A stretch of 64,000 nt of DNA from Chlorogloeopsis fritschii PCC 6912 (GCF_000317285.1 NZ_AJLN01000040.1:62001-126000), one strand, 5' to 3'; counted from the first letter of the stretch, positions 50,527 to 59,721 are shown. Numbers and translations: made by a program. The notes: generated by a model from the sequence alone, not told the origin.

Positions 50527-51921
50527 TTGCCCAATCTAATTTATCAAGCACAGCCACCCCTAGAATTTATCCCGCCAGCATTCAAGCCTTGGTTTTTAGA
50601 AGCCGTTCATCTGTTGCTACCCACTTGGCTACGCTGGAAATCAGCAATTAGCCAAATTGAAGCAGATGACGTAGAAGTTTTGGTGGATCTCTATCGTCAA
50701 TTTCAGGAGGGAAAGATCCGCTTTTTGATAGCATTTCGTCATCCTAAAACACAAGATCCATTTTGCCTGGGCTACTTGTTTTCCCAAATCGTGCCAAAGG
50801 TAGCACGACAGATGGGAGTATCCCTACAGCACCCAATTCATGCCCATTTTATCTACGATCGCGGCATTCCTTTGTGGGCTGGCTCACACATTGGCTGGAT
50901 CGCTTCTAGCCTGGGTGGCACCCCAATCCAACGCGGTAAGGCTGATTGGACAGGTTTGCGATCAGCTCGTGACTTGTTTGCTAATGGGCGTTTCCCGATG
51001 GCAGCAGCGCCAGAAGGAGCCACTAACGGACTTTCGGAGGTAGTCAACCCACTTGAACCCGGAATCGCACAATTGGGCTTTTGGTGCGCTGAAGACTTGC
51101 ACAAAGCTGGACGAGATCAACAGGTACTCATTGTACCAATTGGCATCAAATACAGTTACGTTGAAGCGCCTTGGAATGCGATCGCCAAACTTTTAAGTGA
51201 ATTAGAAGCAGCTAGCGGTTTACCTGGCGATACAAAAGTATACAACAATATTTCTCCAATAGAGTCGCTCTATCCTCGCTTGTTGCGGTTATCTGAACGC
51301 TTGCTATCTTTGATGGAACAATTTTACACGCGGTTCTACCATCAAAAACTGCCAGAAGTAAAAAATCAAACCGAAGATGCGAACGAGGTAATAGCTGCTC
51401 GTCTTTACGTGCTTTTAGATGTAGTTTTACAAGTAGCAGAGCAGTATTTTGATTTACAACCAAAAGGAAATTTTAGCGATCGCTGTCGGCGTGTCGAACA
51501 GGCTGGTTGGAATTATATTTTTAGAGAAGAATACAAAGATATCAAAGCACTATCACCATTAGAAAAAGCATTAGGCGATCGCGTTGCCGAAGAAGCCAAT
51601 TTGCGGATGTGGCATATGCGATTAGTAGAAAGTTTCGTTGCTGTTACAGGCAAGTACGTGCGCGAAAAACCCACAGCAGAACGATTTGCTGAGACAACTT
51701 CACTGATTCGGGATATGGTAACTAGGATTAGGGGCGGTAATCCATTTAAATCTCCGCCACTAGGTAAGCAACGGGTGAAAATTACTATAGGCGAACCGCT
51801 ATCTGTTTCACAAAGGTATCCGGTTTATAAAGCCAGTCGTCAAGGAGCTAAACAAGCTGTGGCTGACTTAACGAAAGATTTGCAGCAGGCGATGGAAAGT
51901 TTAGTTGTAAAGGGAGAGTGA
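50527..51921 (+). CDS. Membrane-associated acyltransferase (PlsC-like)
   Basis: A 464-residue protein of the 1-acyl-glycerol-3-phosphate acyltransferase superfamily. Motif I is FRHPKTQD (H-x4-D, His72/Asp77), motif II region DRGIPLWAGSHIGWIASSLG with GGTPIQRG, and motif III AAPEGATNG (about 160-168). This is followed by VLIVPIGIKYSY. It is longer than PlsC (about 250) because of a helical C-terminal half. It probably transfers acyl chains to a lipid. The TTG start at 50527 is supported by AGGAGG nine bases upstream. Confidence 0.85.
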   Translation: MPNLIYQAQPPLEFIPPAFKPWFLEAVHLLLPTWLRWKSAISQIEADDVEVLVDLYRQFQEGKIRFLIAFRHPKTQDPFCLGYLFSQIVPKVARQMGVSLQHPIHAHFIYDRGIPLWAGSHIGWIASSLGGTPIQRGKADWTGLRSARDLFANGRFPMAAAPEGATNGLSEVVNPLEPGIAQLGFWCAEDLHKAGRDQQVLIVPIGIKYSYVEAPWNAIAKLLSELEAASGLPGDTKVYNNISPIESLYPRLLRLSERLLSLMEQFYTRFYHQKLPEVKNQTEDANEVIAARLYVLLDVVLQVAEQYFDLQPKGNFSDRCRRVEQAGWNYIFREEYKDIKALSPLEKALGDRVAEEANLRMWHMRLVESFVAVTGKYVREKPTAERFAETTSLIRDMVTRIRGGNPFKSPPLGKQRVKITIGEPLSVSQRYPVYKASRQGAKQAVADLTKDLQQAMESLVVKGE

Positions 51922-51949
51922 ACTGGGCGATCGCCTCCTTCTCACTCCC

Positions 51950-52540
51950 TCAATCCGAAGGAATAATTTTAGGAAAAACTCTAGATAAATCCAGAACTAA
52001 ATCAGGAAAATATGGCAGATTAACTGATTCATTGGGCAGAAAAATTATCTTTTTTCGATAACCAAATTTACCTTGCAAATCTTGATAAGGTTCACTGTAA
52101 GATTCTAAATAATTTGCTACTAAATTCAATATCCAATAATCAGAAATTCCCGCTTCTGCATAAAGTGGTAATTTTACCTCTTGGTCATATTTCAAAGAAG
52201 AATCAGCTATCTCAATTAACAGTAAAATATCAGCTGGAGTGGGATGAGTGCTGAGATAATCATCAGCGCGATTTTTGACAATCACTCGATCTGGTTCAGG
52301 TTCGCTGTAGTCAGGAATAATTATCGGTTGTTGTCCTCGCAGTGTCGCTCGTTCTCCTACTAACTTAAATAATTCTCGTTCTAAGCGGGTTTCACACACA
52401 GAGTGCAGCTTGCCTTTAGATACCATTGAAATAATTTCTCCGTTAATTAGCTCAACTCGGTCATCTTCATGAAAGAATCCGAGTTCTGCTAAACGGTCAT
52501 ATTCAGTTATAGTAAAGCGTTTAGCGGTAGCTATAGTCAT
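51950..52540 (-). CDS. Uma2 family (DUF820) endonuclease-like protein
   Basis: A 196-residue protein of a family greatly expanded in cyanobacteria. It begins FTITEYDRLAELGFFHEDDR VELINGEIISM, and the PD-(D/E)xK-like core is EPDRVIVKN, DILLLIEIADSSLKYDQEVK and LPLYAEAGISDYWILNL, with the usual Asp, Glu and Lys. Many copies exist per genome and their role is unclear; nuclease activity is predicted from fold only. Convergent with the acyltransferase gene. Confidence 0.87.
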   Translation of the reverse strand: MTIATAKRFTITEYDRLAELGFFHEDDRVELINGEIISMVSKGKLHSVCETRLERELFKLVGERATLRGQQPIIIPDYSEPEPDRVIVKNRADDYLSTHPTPADILLLIEIADSSLKYDQEVKLPLYAEAGISDYWILNLVANYLESYSEPYQDLQGKFGYRKKIIFLPNESVNLPYFPDLVLDLSRVFPKIIPSD

Positions 52541-52632
52541 AATATTTAAGGCACCGTAGAGTTAGTTGCATTGTAACCATGTTGATATTGGTATATGCTG
52601 AAGCCTTTATAAGTTGTGATGGTCACAGTAGC

Positions 52633-54048
52633 TTATACCAATTTAGTAAGCTGTGGAGGTGGAGTATTAACCTCGTTAACAGATGAAGTTGTATTTTGTT
52701 GAACCTTGATTACCTGTGCTAAAACTTTTGCCAAAATATCAGGTGCAAAAAGCACAGATGGCGGTTTAACCATATGGATAACTTCTGCAAATCTCCGATA
52801 CACCTCAGGGTTATTTACCGCTTGCAAAATGACTCGATCCATGTAGCGGTGCATGAGTCTAGTAATTAGATCGGGCTTGCCACCCTCGGTAGTTTCCCAG
52901 CGAAAATCTTCACTGGTTGCCATCATCCAGGGAATTTCTAAAACGCGAGCAAGTTGTTTGTGGAAGCGGCGAGTTAAACCTGTGAGCCTTAGCTCTTGTA
53001 AGCAACGCTCAAGAGCTAATGCACCCAAAGCCGCAGTAGTCATACCCTGGCCATAAGCAGGATTAAAGCTACAAACTGCATCCCCTAGTGCTACCAATCC
53101 TTGTGGCATTCGAGGCAGTTGCTCGTAGTGACGCCAAAGATTTTCTGTGCGGCGATAGCCATATACGGGGGAAAGGGGTTTAGCGTTTTTAATCGCTTCA
53201 TAAAGGATGGGGCTACGTAGACTGCGAACAAATTCGAGAAAACCAGCTTCATCAGTAGGTGGATAGTCTCTACCGATACCCGCTACGGTAATTACCCAGC
53301 GATCGCCTTCTACAGGATAAATTACCCCACCACGCCGCTCAAAGGGTGGTTTTTGCACCACAGTCAGGACTTTCCAGTCTGCTTGAAAAGTATCTGGACG
53401 TTCGTACCACCGGGAGCTATAGCCCAAAAAAGAGTTGATTATGGTTTCCTTGGGGGATGGGTAGCCTAGAGCTTCCAACCACTTTGGTAATGAGGAGTTG
53501 CGTCCACTAGCATCTACAATCAAGTGAGCGGTTAATTCTGTTAGCTCAGAAGGATTGCGACAACGCAATTTTACTCCTGTAACTTTAGAATTGCTATTGT
53601 CACTCAAAAGCCCAGTTACCTGAGTTTGATCAAGAAATTGCAGATTTTGATAGGCACTTAAGCGACGACGAACCAACCATTCTAGTAAAGAACGACTACA
53701 AGTATGAGTAACTAAGTCTGAATCAACGCGGGGAAACCAACCCCAAATTCCTAGCAAGGGATAATCAGCTGTCCAATTTACCTTTGGCGCACCTGCGGTG
53801 GCTAATTCTGCCTCTAAGCCAGGAAAAAGCTGCTCTAAAAGTCGTTGTCCTTGGGTAAGTAACACGTGGACTTGATTGGCTTGGGGAACTCCTGGACGTA
53901 ACTCAGGTTGCTGGGGCAAGCGATCGCGCTCAACCACAGTCACGCGGTCAAAGTGATTTACTAATACTCTAGCTGCTAGCAGTCCAGCCATGCTGCTACC
54001 AATTACTAAAGCATGGCTGCCATTATTAAGATTTTGTTGGTTTTCCAT
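52633..54048 (-). CDS. FAD-dependent monooxygenase-like oxidoreductase
   Basis: A 471-residue flavoprotein. The N-terminal FAD fold is HALVIGSSMAGLLAARVLVN (about 11-30) with VTVVERDRLP. The family-typical phrase QANQVHVLLTQGQRLLEQLF and the second FAD motif LVALGDAVCSFNPAYGQGMT (about 333-352) are both present. This group includes aromatic hydroxylases, halogenases and geranylgeranyl-reductase-like enzymes, and the substrate is unknown. The ATG at 54048 (MENQQ) is preferred over a GTG six codons earlier. It is followed on the same strand, upstream, by a KaiB-domain gene with a 38-base gap. Confidence 0.85.
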   Translation of the reverse strand: MENQQNLNNGSHALVIGSSMAGLLAARVLVNHFDRVTVVERDRLPQQPELRPGVPQANQVHVLLTQGQRLLEQLFPGLEAELATAGAPKVNWTADYPLLGIWGWFPRVDSDLVTHTCSRSLLEWLVRRRLSAYQNLQFLDQTQVTGLLSDNSNSKVTGVKLRCRNPSELTELTAHLIVDASGRNSSLPKWLEALGYPSPKETIINSFLGYSSRWYERPDTFQADWKVLTVVQKPPFERRGGVIYPVEGDRWVITVAGIGRDYPPTDEAGFLEFVRSLRSPILYEAIKNAKPLSPVYGYRRTENLWRHYEQLPRMPQGLVALGDAVCSFNPAYGQGMTTAALGALALERCLQELRLTGLTRRFHKQLARVLEIPWMMATSEDFRWETTEGGKPDLITRLMHRYMDRVILQAVNNPEVYRRFAEVIHMVKPPSVLFAPDILAKVLAQVIKVQQNTTSSVNEVNTPPPQLTKLV

Positions 54049-54086
54049 GAGTATAGACACTACCACTAGACCTTAATACTTTATTA

Positions 54087-54842
54087 TTAATATTTTTCCT
54101 TAGCTCCTAACATCTGTAAAATTTTATCTGCGTGCTCTAAATTTCCAGCAATACGCCGAATCGGCTGCGGCCAAACTTTTACCAGAGTCGGAGTTGCTGT
54201 CACTTGATTTGCTTCAGCTAGTTCTGGATGAGTAAAAACATCAATGACTTTTAGGGTGTACGGTTGCCCCAGGTACTTTTCTAGCAGTTCGTGAAGATTT
54301 TCGAGAATACGTTCTATACCAGGACTATGCCCGGCAATAAATAGGCGGAGGACATAGCCTTGGGTGTCTAGTTGTGATTGTTGTGTTGCGGTCTCTTGAT
54401 AGTATAAGACAGCTTCGGTAGGGTCTAAACGCAAAATTAAATCGTGATCTTCCCACAGTTGCGGAAATGAAGAGCGATAGCTTGTTAAAACCATGCGATC
54501 GCATAATCCTTCTTGCCAAGGTGCGCTCTGCCAAACCAATTCCCCCGTGCCAAAAATAGCGTTTAGTACAGGCTGATATCTCATCACTGCTGGATAAGCT
54601 TCGGCGAAAGTCCGTATTTGTTGAGTGCGCGGATCTAACCAATGATCGATAGTCGCCGTGTAACAGGGCACTAAAAAGTGAGGCGGTTCTGGCAAGTCCA
54701 GAATTTCCTGCAAGGTAGCACACAAATGCAAATGCCATCGACCTTGTTTGCTGGGATCGATGCAATAAATTAAATCTCCTCCAGGCGTAAATAGGGCAAT
54801 GCCTTTGAACAACTGGGGTAATGGTGGTTTGTCAGGAGTCAA
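54087..54842 (-). CDS. Two-domain protein with C-terminal KaiB domain
   Basis: A 251-residue protein. The C-terminal ~90 residues form a KaiB/thioredoxin-like domain: GYVLRLFIAGHSPGIERILE, NLHELLEKYLGQPYTLKVID and ATPTLVKVWPQPIRRIAGNL. The N-terminal ~150 residues (FKGIALFTPGGDLIYCIDPS, HFLVPCYTATIDHWLD, FGTGELVWQSAPWQEGLCDR) are a domain I do not recognise, with several aromatic residues and cysteines. It is not KaiB or SasA (no histidine kinase). The apparent start is TTG at 54842 and no in-frame ATG is nearby. It is possibly coupled to the FAD oxidoreductase gene downstream. Confidence 0.8.
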   Translation of the reverse strand: MTPDKPPLPQLFKGIALFTPGGDLIYCIDPSKQGRWHLHLCATLQEILDLPEPPHFLVPCYTATIDHWLDPRTQQIRTFAEAYPAVMRYQPVLNAIFGTGELVWQSAPWQEGLCDRMVLTSYRSSFPQLWEDHDLILRLDPTEAVLYYQETATQQSQLDTQGYVLRLFIAGHSPGIERILENLHELLEKYLGQPYTLKVIDVFTHPELAEANQVTATPTLVKVWPQPIRRIAGNLEHADKILQMLGAKEKY

Positions 54843-55012
54843 GGCTGATAATTGGGGATTAGGGGTTAGGGGCTAGGGACTAGGACTAGGGACTAGGAAA
54901 GAAGTACCAGGAGCAGAGGAGCAAGAACGTAATTCACGATTTTCCGTGTCCCCGCGTCTTTGTGTCCCTGTGTCTTCTTCTTTCCGATCCCCGATACCCA
55001 ATCCCCTATACC

Positions 55013-56326
55013 CTATACTCTACCTCGGAGTGCTTGAGCCATTTCATTTGGAGTTGGTGACATTTCCAAGGCTGTTTCTTCTGTGATCCGACCTTCCTGA
55101 TAGAGATTAAACAATGATTGGTTCATAGTAATCATGCCATCAAAACTGGCTTGCTTCATCAGTTCGGTAATTTCATCATACTTACCGTCTTTAACCCAAT
55201 CTTTGACTGCATCAGTGTTAATGAGAATATCGTGGAAGGCGGCACGCTTGCCATCAGTGGTGCGACACAATCCTTGAGCAATCACTGCGACTAAAGATTC
55301 AGCCAATGCCACGCGCATTGCATCCTGTTCTTCGCCTGAGTAGAGATTGAGGATACGCTCAATTGTTTTAACGGCGCTGTTAGTATGCAGGGTTCCCATG
55401 ACCAAGTGTCCAGTTTGAGCGGCTTTGAGGGCGGTGTTCACAGTTTCTTTGTCCCGCATTTCTCCCACCAGAATCAAATCTGGATCTTCCCGCAAGGCTG
55501 CTTTTAAGGCATTGTCAAATTTCCGGGTATGCATTCCCACTTCCCGTTGTTTGATCAAAGATTTTTGACTTTTGTGAACAAATTCAACTGGATCTTCAAT
55601 GGTGATGATGTGCTTGGGCATCTCTTTGTTGATGTAGTCAATCATCGCCGCCATAGTGGTAGATTTACCAGAACCCGTGGGGCCTGTCACCAAAATCAAA
55701 CCTTTGTGATAGTGGCAAATATCTCGAAAAACAGGAGGTAGGCGTAACTGTTCAATGGTTAAGATTTTTAACGGAATCAACCGCATTACCATTGCATAGC
55801 CCTTAAGGGAATCAAAAATATTAATCCGCACGCGGGCAAATTCATATTGAGTTGCCCCGTCAAATTCCAGTTGTTCTTCAAAGCGATGAATTTCTGATTC
55901 TGTCAGCACTTCCCGCATCCAACTCATAAAAGTCTCTCTATCCGTTTCTGGATAGTCTGTAAGCTGCATTTCTCCTCGGTTGCGGAAACGCGGCACTTCA
56001 CCCACACCTAAGTGAATATCAGAATATCCCTTATCATAGGCTTCCTTAATCAATTGTTCTAAAGTTAGTTGCAAACTGGTGGTTTTTGGACGCACGGAAC
56101 TAGGCATGGGGGGTGGAGTTCCAGGGCGATGGGCGGCATTGGTTGAAGGAGCTGGCGGTGGTGGCGGTGCTGTCACCGATTGAGCAGTACGATTAGTACT
56201 TCTTTCTACCGACATATCTAAAGTTTGGGTAGCTTGACGCTGAGTGGCGATCGTTGGTGGCGGTGGGGGTAGTGGAGGAACACCGCGAGGTACAGTCGGA
56301 GTTGATGGGGTTTGTGATTCTGTCAT
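55013..56326 (-). CDS. pilT: Twitching motility ATPase, PilT type
   Basis: A 437-residue retraction ATPase for type IV pili. After a ~75-residue Pro/Ser/Thr-rich lead (RGVPPLPPPPPTIATQ), the PilT fold starts at LEQLIKEAYDKGYSDIHLGV. Walker A is LILVTGPTGSGKSTTMAAMI, the Asp box ITIEDPVEFVH, Walker B DPDLILVGEMRDKETV and the His box TGHLVMGTLHTN. The C-terminus FDGMITMNQSLFNLYQEGRI with ITEETALEMSPTPNEM matches PilT. The proline-rich lead is typical for cyanobacterial homologs. The ATG at 56326 is preferred over one eight codons earlier. Confidence 0.93.
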   Translation of the reverse strand: MTESQTPSTPTVPRGVPPLPPPPPTIATQRQATQTLDMSVERSTNRTAQSVTAPPPPPAPSTNAAHRPGTPPPMPSSVRPKTTSLQLTLEQLIKEAYDKGYSDIHLGVGEVPRFRNRGEMQLTDYPETDRETFMSWMREVLTESEIHRFEEQLEFDGATQYEFARVRINIFDSLKGYAMVMRLIPLKILTIEQLRLPPVFRDICHYHKGLILVTGPTGSGKSTTMAAMIDYINKEMPKHIITIEDPVEFVHKSQKSLIKQREVGMHTRKFDNALKAALREDPDLILVGEMRDKETVNTALKAAQTGHLVMGTLHTNSAVKTIERILNLYSGEEQDAMRVALAESLVAVIAQGLCRTTDGKRAAFHDILINTDAVKDWVKDGKYDEITELMKQASFDGMITMNQSLFNLYQEGRITEETALEMSPTPNEMAQALRGRV

Positions 56327-57245
56327 AATTTTTTTGATAAATACATACAAGCTTCACTCCTGTTGTTGAGAGAAGCGCTCTGTGAATACAAAAATTCGTT
56401 TTTGAGTGTGGCGAGTGGAAAGTTCAATTACTGATATTTTTTTTACATTATCTCAGGATTACCTCTGCTCACAATTTACTCGACGCTTCTACCAATATGT
56501 TTAACACAGCAGGCTCCCTATCTATAGCTAGTGAATATGACTAGATTTAATAGTATAAAAATATATTTATATATTTGAATCAGACTTGTACTTTCAGCAA
56601 ATATCCGGGTAATTCACGTTGCTTCACATCTTGCAGCACTAGAGACGCGAAACTACTTTCAACAACCCCTACTGCGTACACTTCTCTACATTGATTGCAA
56701 TTTTTGTGATGAGATAATTATCATGATCTCTACTCACCCGATGGGTACAATCTTCATGGTGCAAGACCAGATTATAAGTCAAGACATTGCCGTTGTAGAA
56801 TCGCAGCGACCACGACGCCTTCCTTTGAACTTGCAAGCAAGAGGTACATTTGCCAAGCGATCGCGATTCTGTGGCTTACCGCAAGTGGCTTAAACAAAAG
56901 GGTGTCACCTTCGGTAGCATCTAGAATTTATGAGAATAGTCTTTGCTTTTTATAAGAAATATTAAGAACACTAGAAAGCCAGTCTATTCAAGTAGTTAGC
57001 TAGCTGGGGCTTTTTAGCTTATCTGTCAAAAGATAGATGGCAATTATTGATTTTCTGTCAAGCCTCAAAATCATTGTTTATTCGTCAATTACGAAATTTT
57101 AACTGTAAATTTTATTAAATAAATGCTCATCTTATTATTTAGTTTTTATATACTGAACATCACTAATTGTTGATCCCTTCAGAGATCAGCTTCTGCGAGT
57201 TGCTTCTGAATCCCAATCAAATTTGCGTATTTAGGAGAAAAAGTC
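56327..57245. other. Long intergenic region with one possible small gene
   Basis: About 920 bases of mostly AT-rich DNA between pilT and a small membrane protein gene. One 56-codon frame at 56723-56893 is described separately. Next to it, GATAATTATC (56712-56721) is a perfect palindrome resembling half a Fur box. The last 150 bases before 57246 contain the promoter of the membrane protein (GGAGAAAAAGTC before its ATG). Confidence 0.4.
56723..56893 (+). CDS. Possible small basic protein, 56 residues
   Basis: A frame too short to be conspicuous: MISTHPMGTIFMVQDQIISQ then DIAVVESQRPRRLPLNLQAR and GTFAKRSRFCGLPQVA. The amino-acid make-up is plausible for a real protein and the base composition is richer in GC than its surroundings. 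There is no clear ribosome-binding site and no family I know. It could be a remnant of a longer gene. Confidence 0.3.
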   Translation: MISTHPMGTIFMVQDQIISQDIAVVESQRPRRLPLNLQARGTFAKRSRFCGLPQVA

Positions 57246-57620
57246 ATGACTTTGTCACAAACATCTGATTTTGGTAAGAGTTACTCTTTGTTGATGCTCA
57301 AAAGCTTTTTAATATGGTCTTTTACATTGGCAGTATGCTTGCTGGTTGTCGGTTTTCCTTTAGTTGTCTTGATGGCTACGGTTGGATGTCTGTTGTCGAT
57401 TGTATTGCAATCGGTAATGCCGGTTAGCGCTGTTTTGCTTGTAGCAGGTGGCTTAATTTTGTTTAATGTTTTGGCGGTTGTGATTGGTGCAGGTGTACTA
57501 ACTGCTAAGGGAATTCACCCCAAAGAAGTTAAATGGTTAAGCTGGTTGCATGGAGAAACAGAAGAAATGCAAAAAACCGTCTATGCCGCTTGTCCGTTGA
57601 CATGTGACATTAAACTATAA
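57246..57620 (+). CDS. Small membrane protein of unknown function
   Basis: A 124-residue protein with about three hydrophobic segments: SFLIWSFTLAVCLLVVGFPL, VVLMATVGCLLSIVLQ and VSAVLLVAGGLILFNVLAVV. A short hydrophilic tail follows (KGIHPKEVKWLSWLHGETEE, then ACPLTCDIKL with two cysteines). I do not recognise a family. GGAGAAAAAG just before the ATG is a good ribosome-binding site, and a strong terminator follows the stop, so it is a self-contained transcription unit. Confidence 0.75.
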   Translation: MTLSQTSDFGKSYSLLMLKSFLIWSFTLAVCLLVVGFPLVVLMATVGCLLSIVLQSVMPVSAVLLVAGGLILFNVLAVVIGAGVLTAKGIHPKEVKWLSWLHGETEEMQKTVYAACPLTCDIKL

Positions 57621-57656
57621 TCCTAAGCCTGCTAAATTCGACAAACAGTGCATCTG

Positions 57657-57677
57657 CCCGGTCAAACCGGGTTTTTT
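57657..57677 (+). terminator. Rho-independent terminator
   Basis: CCCGGT-CAA-ACCGGG directly followed by TTTTTT, 37 bases after the stop of the small membrane protein gene. Textbook layout on the plus strand. Confidence 0.9.
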
Positions 57678-57756
57678 CATGCTTTTCTGCCCATTTTTAT
57701 TTATTATTTGTGGTTAATAATCCTTGACTATTAAGCATTTGCCATTCACAAATAAG

Positions 57757-57823
57757 TACGGGCGGGTTTAGAAGATTTAATTGTCGGTTTCAGCCGAACA
57801 ATAATCAGCAAAACCCGCCCCTA
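57757..57823. repeat. Dispersed hairpin repeat, CGGGCGGGTTT type, copy B
   Basis: TACGGGCGGGTTTAGAAGAT at the left and CAAAACCCGCCCCTA at the right, with the same central phrase (TGTCGGTTT ... AATCA) as copy A at 21973-22038. The ends pair over ten bases. Confidence 0.75.
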
Positions 57824-57826
57824 CGA

Positions 57827-57899
57827 TTGACTAATGACGATTAACTAATGACTATTGACTAGTGACTATTAACCTATGAATATTAACTAATGACTATTG
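57827..57899. repeat. CTAATGA-type short tandem repeats leading into wecB
   Basis: TGACTAATGACGATTAACTA and further units of ACTATTGACTAGTGACTATT run into the gene; the wecB start codon ATGACTATTGAC is itself one repeat unit. Confidence 0.7.
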
Positions 57900-59005
57900 A
57901 CAAGCGTATTTATATTATTCTGGGTACTCGTCCGGAAGCGATTAAACTAGCTCCGGTGATTCAACTATTTCAAAAGTCTCCAGGTTTCCAGACACAGGTA
58001 ATTTTGACTGGACAGCATCGCGAGATGGTTGAGCAAGTCATGCAGCTGTTCCAGTTAAAGGCAGATCGTGACTTAGAAATTATGCAGCCACAGCAATCTT
58101 TGACTGATATTACTTGCCGCAGTTTACGAGGACTGGAAGAATTATTTAAACAAAGCAGGCCAGATGTAGTGCTGGTACAAGGAGACACTACCACGGCGTT
58201 TGCGGCAACTTTGGCAGCATTTTATCAACAAATTCCTGTCGGTCATGTAGAAGCTGGCTTAAGAACTGATAACTTATTCAATCCTTATCCAGAAGAGGCG
58301 AATCGGCGGTTGATTTCGCAACTGACTCAGTTACACTTTGCACCAACGCCTTTGGCTGTAGAAAATCTAAAACATTCTGGTGTTTTGGGTGAGGTTCACC
58401 TCACAGGTAATACGGTAATTGATGCACTACTAAATGTGGCGAGGAGTGAACCAGTCTGTCGCATACCTGGAATGGAATGGGAAAAATATCGCGTCCTACT
58501 GGCAACTGTGCATCGGCGAGAGAATTGGGGAGAACCACTACAGGGAATCGCTCAAGGATTTTTACAGATATTAGATAAGTTCCCTGATACAGCGTTGGTG
58601 TTACCGCTGCACCGCAATCCTACGGTGCGAGAGCCGTTGCAGGCAATTTTAGGAAATCATCCTCGAATTTTTTTAACTGAACCTTTAGATTATGCAGAAC
58701 TAGTGGGAGCAATTATGCGATCGCATTTGCTACTAACAGACTCTGGTGGTTTGCAGGAAGAAGCACCCAGTCTTGGAAAACCTGTTTTAGTTCTGCGAGA
58801 AACGACAGAAAGGCCAGAGGCTGTTGCTGCTGGTACAGCGAAACTTGTGGGAACTAAACCAGAGACAATTGTCTCCACTGCCGCCGAACTTTTAAGCAAC
58901 TCCGCTGCCTATGAAGCAATGGCAAACGCAATAAATCCCTTTGGGGATGGTTATGCAGCAGAGCGAATTTTGCAAATTGTGCAAAATTACTTGGGGCGGA
59001 CTTGA
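57890..59005 (+). CDS. wecB: UDP-N-acetylglucosamine 2-epimerase (non-hydrolysing)
   Basis: A 371-residue enzyme interconverting UDP-GlcNAc and UDP-ManNAc for surface polysaccharides. Family features: IILGTRPEAIKLAPVIQLFQ, TGQHREMVEQVMQLF, VLVQGDTTTAFAATLAAFYQ, VGHVEAGLRT (catalytic region), FNPYPEEANRR and the closing LLTDSGGLQEEAPSLGKPVL with LRETTERPEA. All are at their usual positions. The start codon lies inside a tandem repeat and no ribosome site is evident. It stands alone. Confidence 0.95.
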   Translation: MTIDKRIYIILGTRPEAIKLAPVIQLFQKSPGFQTQVILTGQHREMVEQVMQLFQLKADRDLEIMQPQQSLTDITCRSLRGLEELFKQSRPDVVLVQGDTTTAFAATLAAFYQQIPVGHVEAGLRTDNLFNPYPEEANRRLISQLTQLHFAPTPLAVENLKHSGVLGEVHLTGNTVIDALLNVARSEPVCRIPGMEWEKYRVLLATVHRRENWGEPLQGIAQGFLQILDKFPDTALVLPLHRNPTVREPLQAILGNHPRIFLTEPLDYAELVGAIMRSHLLLTDSGGLQEEAPSLGKPVLVLRETTERPEAVAAGTAKLVGTKPETIVSTAAELLSNSAAYEAMANAINPFGDGYAAERILQIVQNYLGRT

Positions 59006-59100
59006 AATATTAGTTAGCTATGCTGAAGGCAAAAGGCACCAAACTATTTCTTTGTGCTGTCTACTACAGGCAGCCAGAATTAACTGAACAAATAGTGCCA

Positions 59101-59721
59101 CTAATATATTCCTAATGCTCTTCGTGTTTGCGGCCCGACGATTCCATCCACAAGTAAACCATTTCTTGCTTGGTAGTTTCGGACGGCATTTGCAGTTACA
59201 GGGCCATAATATCCAGTTGCTCTTACTCCTAAAGCTCTTTGAACGGCTGCCACTGCTGAACCTCTAGAGCCTCTTGTGAGAGTATATCGACCACCTACTC
59301 CTAAACCAGGAGTATACCTAGTGCCAGGTCTAGTGCTAATCCAATTGGAAGCAACATAATAACCTGTAGATAACCGGGCAAATCCATTCCTGTATCCTAC
59401 AACCCTTGGTAGTCGAGTACCATTTCTGTAACAAGCAATAGATCGAAAATAACGGCTTGGGCCATTGCGGACATTCAGACAACGACCATTTGTTCTGACA
59501 TAATATGTGCCAGGCCCATAGTATGCAGCTGAGGCTTCTTGAATCGGAGCTAAAGGAGCTAAAAGTGAAAATAAAACACCTAAGCTAGCGAAAATTAATC
59601 CAGCAGATTTGAAATTTTTGTGCCAATTAAACTTGAAGTTAATTTCAGGCACGCGAAGTTTAATGTCTAGATTTGGCTCTGCGTTGGCAAGAGCCATTTC
59701 TGAATAAGCAAGATACTCCAC
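59101..59721 (-). CDS. Secreted SH3b and peptidoglycan-binding protein
   Basis: A 206-residue exported protein. A ~30-residue N-terminal region precedes a hydrophobic segment (FKSAGLIFASLGVLFSLLAP) that looks like a late signal peptide ending at EASA/AYYG. An SH3-like stretch follows (YYVRTNGRCLNVRNGPSRYF). Then comes a PG_binding_1 domain: GSRGSAVAAVQRALGVRATG YYGPVTANAVRNYQARNGLL with VDGIVGPQTRRALGIY. It probably binds cell-wall glycan. No catalytic domain is visible. It lies near an M23 peptidase gene on the same strand. Confidence 0.87.
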   Translation of the reverse strand: MEYLAYSEMALANAEPNLDIKLRVPEINFKFNWHKNFKSAGLIFASLGVLFSLLAPLAPIQEASAAYYGPGTYYVRTNGRCLNVRNGPSRYFRSIACYRNGTRLPRVVGYRNGFARLSTGYYVASNWISTRPGTRYTPGLGVGGRYTLTRGSRGSAVAAVQRALGVRATGYYGPVTANAVRNYQARNGLLVDGIVGPQTRRALGIY

